From assembly GCF_900215465.1 (NCBI RefSeq), contig NZ_OBEH01000003.1:124001-188000 (forward strand): a DNA stretch of 64,000 nt. The letters are read 5' to 3'. Shown one piece after another: positions 61,518 to 64,000 of this stretch; the stretch's first letter is position 1; each line of letters begins with the position of its first letter. Origin of the DNA: Flagellimonas pacifica. GTDB taxonomy: Bacteria > Bacteroidota > Bacteroidia > Flavobacteriales > Flavobacteriaceae. The notes beneath the pieces are model-generated. The model made no database searches and was not told the origin of the DNA. It saw only the letters and a list, made by a program, of their open reading frames with translations. A program made the translations under genes and the position numbers.

Positions 61518-62508
61518 ACCAATCTAAAACCAATAATACCAAAATTCCGAGAACTACAAAAAATAATGCCCACCACGTTTCTGGATTTCCCAAATCAGGA
61601 AAATAACGTTCATAGTTGAGTACAATCTTATCCCCATTGGAATCCAATAATACATTTCCAGTGACATCCATTTTATACATAGTTCGTTTCCAGGGCCATA
61701 CAACGCCCAAAGAACCAGTTATAAATCCTAGAATGACCGCGGTGGATGTTGCTTTGTAGTGTTTGAGAACAAAACTCAATAAATGCGAAAAAGTAACCAA
61801 GCCTGTGGCGGAGCCTAAAGTGAAGACTCCCAGTATTTTAAGGGTTTCCATTCGATTGGGGTTTTTGACAAAACTAAAATCCCCAGAGAAAACCTCTGAA
61901 AAAGTATCATAAAGGGCATTTACGGAGTCAACCAGTAACAAGACATAATTTCCCAGAAGAATCAAGATAAACGACCCTGAAAGACCTGGTAACGTCATTC
62001 CGGAAACACTAATGATTCCGCAGAAAAAAATAAAGAAAAGATTGTCATTTTCAGTAGCGGGACTTAGAAAGCTAATGGAAATCCCAATTAGAAGACCAAT
62101 AATTCCTGCTGGAACCGTTCTTTTGTTCCAATGGTGAAAATCTTTGAAAATATAATAGATGGAACCTAAAATCATTCCAAAAAATGATGCCCAAACAAAA
62201 AGTTCTCTTTGTTCCAAAAAGTAATCCAAAACCCTTGATACACTAAAATAGCTTACCAGCATTCCAAAGATGAGCAATAACAAAAACCGTCCGTTGGTGT
62301 ATTGATAAAAACTTCTAAAACGCCCGTTAATAAGTAGTTTAAAAGCCTTAGAGTTTACTTTTTGGAGGGAATAGATGAATTCTTCATAAAAACCTCCAAC
62401 AAAGGCCACTATACCACCTGAAACACCTGGGACTTTGTTTGCAGCTCCCATGCAAAGGCCCTTTATCACCAAAAAGAAGTTGTCCAGAAATGTTCTAGGT
62501 TGATGCAT
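61471..62508 (-). CDS. DUF368 protein, undecaprenyl-phosphate translocase family (PopT-like), copy 1
   Basis: A 345-residue polytopic membrane protein with 8-10 helices. DUF368 motifs: MGAANKVPGVSGGIVAFVGG near the N-terminus and MTLPGLSGSFILILLGNYV in the middle, plus WKRTMYKMDVTGNVLLDSNG near the end. DUF368 proteins (PopT) were identified as C55-P translocases that return undecaprenyl phosphate to the cytoplasmic face. This copy follows a second DUF368 gene after 14 nt and ends inside aroE. It would support the glycosyltransferase and peptidoglycan pathways. Confidence 0.87.
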   Translation of the reverse strand: MHQPRTFLDNFFLVIKGLCMGAANKVPGVSGGIVAFVGGFYEEFIYSLQKVNSKAFKLLINGRFRSFYQYTNGRFLLLLIFGMLVSYFSVSRVLDYFLEQRELFVWASFFGMILGSIYYIFKDFHHWNKRTVPAGIIGLLIGISISFLSPATENDNLFFIFFCGIISVSGMTLPGLSGSFILILLGNYVLLLVDSVNALYDTFSEVFSGDFSFVKNPNRMETLKILGVFTLGSATGLVTFSHLLSFVLKHYKATSTAVILGFITGSLGVVWPWKRTMYKMDVTGNVLLDSNGDKIVLNYERYFPDLGNPETWWALFFVVLGILVLLVLDWYGKNRKERKQVRPTR

Positions 62509-62522
62509 ATGTGATGTTTCCC

Positions 62523-63440
62523 TTATTTTTTGGAAGCTACTCTTTCCAAGATAAAAATAAGTGAAAAACCTATTGCGGCTAAGAAAATGGCAAGTATTAA
62601 TTGATTGTCACCCTCAAATGCGGTAGGCCAAACGTTCATATCGTCAATTACAATAGTTTTGTCGCCAAAAGTTTTGGTCTGCAACACTTTTTTCCAGGGC
62701 CAAACTTGATTGATGGAGCCAATTATAAGCCCAGTTAGAACTGCGAAGGTCTGGACATGGTATTTGTGCAGCAACCATTTAAGGATTTTGGAAAAGCTTA
62801 GAAGGCCCACTATGGCTCCTGAAACAAATACAATTAGTTTTTTAACGTCAAATTCTGCAACAGCCGTGCTCAAAGTACTATAACCTCCCAACAAAATCAG
62901 AATAAAAGTACCGGAAATACCTGGAAGGATCATTGCACATATGGCAATGGCGGCACAGAAAAAAAAGTATACCAATTGATCGTTTGCTTCTGCGGTGGGA
63001 AGGGTAGTTAAAAAATAACCAATAGCAACACCCAAAAGTAGAAACAGTATGGTACTTAAATTCCACTTTGGAATCTGTTTTCCCATATACCATATGCTTG
63101 CTATGATCAATCCTAAGAAAAAGGACCAAATTAAAACCGGATGATATTCTAGAAGATATTTGGCCAACTTCATAAATGAAACATAACTGACCAAAACCCC
63201 TGCACCTAGAGCAAGGATGAAATTCCCGTTGACACTTGTCCAGAAAGTTTTCAGTTTTCCTTTCAGAATCAATTTGAACAATCCAATATTGACACTACTT
63301 ATGGTTTCGACCAGTTCTTCATAAATACCAGAAACAAGTGCAATAGTGCCTCCAGAAACCCCTGGAACAGCATCGGCCGCACCCATGGCAAGTCCTTTTA
63401 ATGAGATAAATAGGTAATCACGTAACGAACGCCTTTTCAT
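62523..63440 (-). CDS. DUF368 protein, undecaprenyl-phosphate translocase family (PopT-like), copy 2
   Basis: A 305-residue paralogue of the next gene with the same layout: MGAADAVPGVSGGTIALVSG, then ILPGISGTFILILLGGYSTL, and an inter-helix motif IIGSINQVWPWKKVL also found in copy 1 (SLGVVWPWKRTM). About eight to ten membrane helices. Two tandem copies with diverged sequence suggest a heteromeric or differently tuned pair; both belong to the PopT family. The TPR gene lies 30 nt upstream. Confidence 0.87.
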   Translation of the reverse strand: MKRRSLRDYLFISLKGLAMGAADAVPGVSGGTIALVSGIYEELVETISSVNIGLFKLILKGKLKTFWTSVNGNFILALGAGVLVSYVSFMKLAKYLLEYHPVLIWSFFLGLIIASIWYMGKQIPKWNLSTILFLLLGVAIGYFLTTLPTAEANDQLVYFFFCAAIAICAMILPGISGTFILILLGGYSTLSTAVAEFDVKKLIVFVSGAIVGLLSFSKILKWLLHKYHVQTFAVLTGLIIGSINQVWPWKKVLQTKTFGDKTIVIDDMNVWPTAFEGDNQLILAIFLAAIGFSLIFILERVASKK

Positions 63441-63470
63441 AAATTTTACAAGGGATAAATAATAGGTAAA

Positions 63471-64000
63471 TTAAGTGGATGTTTTTTTGATTTCAGAAAC
63501 CAAAGTTTGCAGCCATTTTATTTTATTGAGCTCTGGGAATTCCTCTTCAAACAATTGGAATTTTTCAATATCCATTTGCATTGCTTGAGCCAATTTTTCC
63601 TTAGCTTTTATAATTTCATTGTTCTTTAAATAGATTCCAGCCAACTTGTAGGTTAGTTCGGCACTCTCTGGATAAAATTCCAATCCTTGTACTAAAACTT
63701 GAATGGATGATCCAAAATCTCCAATCTTTTTAAGTACATCTGCCCAATTTTTCCAGGTGCCCAACTCATAGTTTCCTAAATCTACGGTTTGCTTATAGGC
63801 AAAATCTGCTTCATCAAAATTGTTAAGCGCCAAATAGATTTTTGCGCACTTTTTCCAATATAATGGGTTTTCACCATCAATGTTGATGGCCTTATTGATA
63901 TAGTACAACGCTTTTTCGTAATTCTCCAGTTTATAATGAAAATCAGTTATAGCTAACCAGCCTTTGTCCAATAAAGGATCTTCATGAACAGTGTTGTAAT
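63471..64000 (-). CDS. TPR-repeat protein, partial (N-terminus beyond the window)
   Basis: The C-terminal part of a tetratricopeptide-repeat protein. The frame stays open to the right window edge, so the visible 176 residues lack the start. Helix pairs of about 34 residues are seen: EKALYYINKAINIDGENPLY, FDEADFAYKQTVDLGNYEL, GSSIQVLVQGLEFYPESAEL and YKLAGIYLKNNEIIKAKEKL. TPR proteins hold protein-protein contacts; the partner is unknown. It is probably the first or early gene of the DUF368-aroE unit. Confidence 0.82.
   Translation of the reverse strand, partial: YNTVHEDPLLDKGWLAITDFHYKLENYEKALYYINKAINIDGENPLYWKKCAKIYLALNNFDEADFAYKQTVDLGNYELGTWKNWADVLKKIGDFGSSIQVLVQGLEFYPESAELTYKLAGIYLKNNEIIKAKEKLAQAMQMDIEKFQLFEEEFPELNKIKWLQTLVSEIKKTST

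Noticed and set aside
1..64000. tRNA, rRNA, CRISPR, insertion sequence or prophage signals
   Set aside because: I looked on both strands and found no cloverleaf with CCA-type arms, no spaced identical repeats, no transposase and no phage gene.

Overview
The window looks like chromosomal DNA of a marine-type member of the Flavobacteriaceae (Bacteroidota); the genus cannot be fixed from the sequence alone. The evidence is low-GC, gene-dense DNA, TAnnTTTG promoter boxes with a TTG box 17-20 bp upstream, few Shine-Dalgarno sites, lipoprotein and TonB-dependent outer-membrane proteins, Bacteroidota-restricted families (DUF5606, DUF4105/Lnb-type, CCC-motif membrane protein, PduO-type adenosyltransferase next to DUF2795 and SecA) and a 1120-residue SecA. 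About 68 genes are supported. I see no tRNA, rRNA, insertion sequence, prophage or CRISPR array.

Layout. 1-2295: heme A synthase (cut by the window edge), CCA-adding enzyme and threonylcarbamoyl-AMP synthase. 2329-5694: four sugar transferases, two of them tandem paralogues. 5895-8298: dapD and, divergently, ruvX-def-DUF5606. 8302-13211: secreted glycan hydrolases (GH20 hexosaminidase, SGNH hydrolase, Cys-type sulfatase) around mazG. 13286-18953: MATE exporter, then a polyprenyl-phosphate-linked sugar module (PAP2 phosphatase, GT39, flippase-like protein, GtrB-like GT2). 18988-22772: meaB, then an ECF sigma factor with a membrane protein and a Pro-rich/coiled-coil secreted protein. 22876-30473: msrA, an MBL-fold hydrolase, a small secreted-protein locus, amidohydrolase, M14 peptidase and an orphan histidine kinase.

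30636-43093: secA, DUF2795, cobalamin adenosyltransferase, a shrunken methyltransferase-like protein, an ABC-F ATPase, a DUF4105 (Lnb-type) protein, pssA, a PH-domain protein, and a kdsD-tatC-AhpD-lptB block. 43280-49231: recQ, a four-gene membrane cluster (DUF2752, CD225, CCC-motif, DUF2752), an Smr protein, a lipoprotein and a cysteine desulfurase. 49228-54053: a secreted protein, a TonB-dependent receptor and an M23 peptidase in one unit. 54218-57095: ZapB-like coiled coil, zapA, a strong 6S RNA candidate, rny and a CBS protein. 57228-64000: DinB, a Crp/Fnr regulator, a DUF349 repeat protein, aroE, two tandem DUF368 (undecaprenyl-phosphate translocase family) genes and a TPR protein cut by the window edge.

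Common themes are envelope building (Kdo and LPS export, lipid carrier recycling, phosphatidylserine, lipoprotein acylation, Sec and Tat export) and core RNA and DNA maintenance. The most interesting items are the DUF2752/CD225/CCC cluster, the methyltransferase-like protein that has lost its SAM-binding core, the small secreted-protein locus behind repeated upstream motifs, the 6S RNA candidate, and five convergent gene pairs that interlock through the same 4-nt stop-codon overlap.
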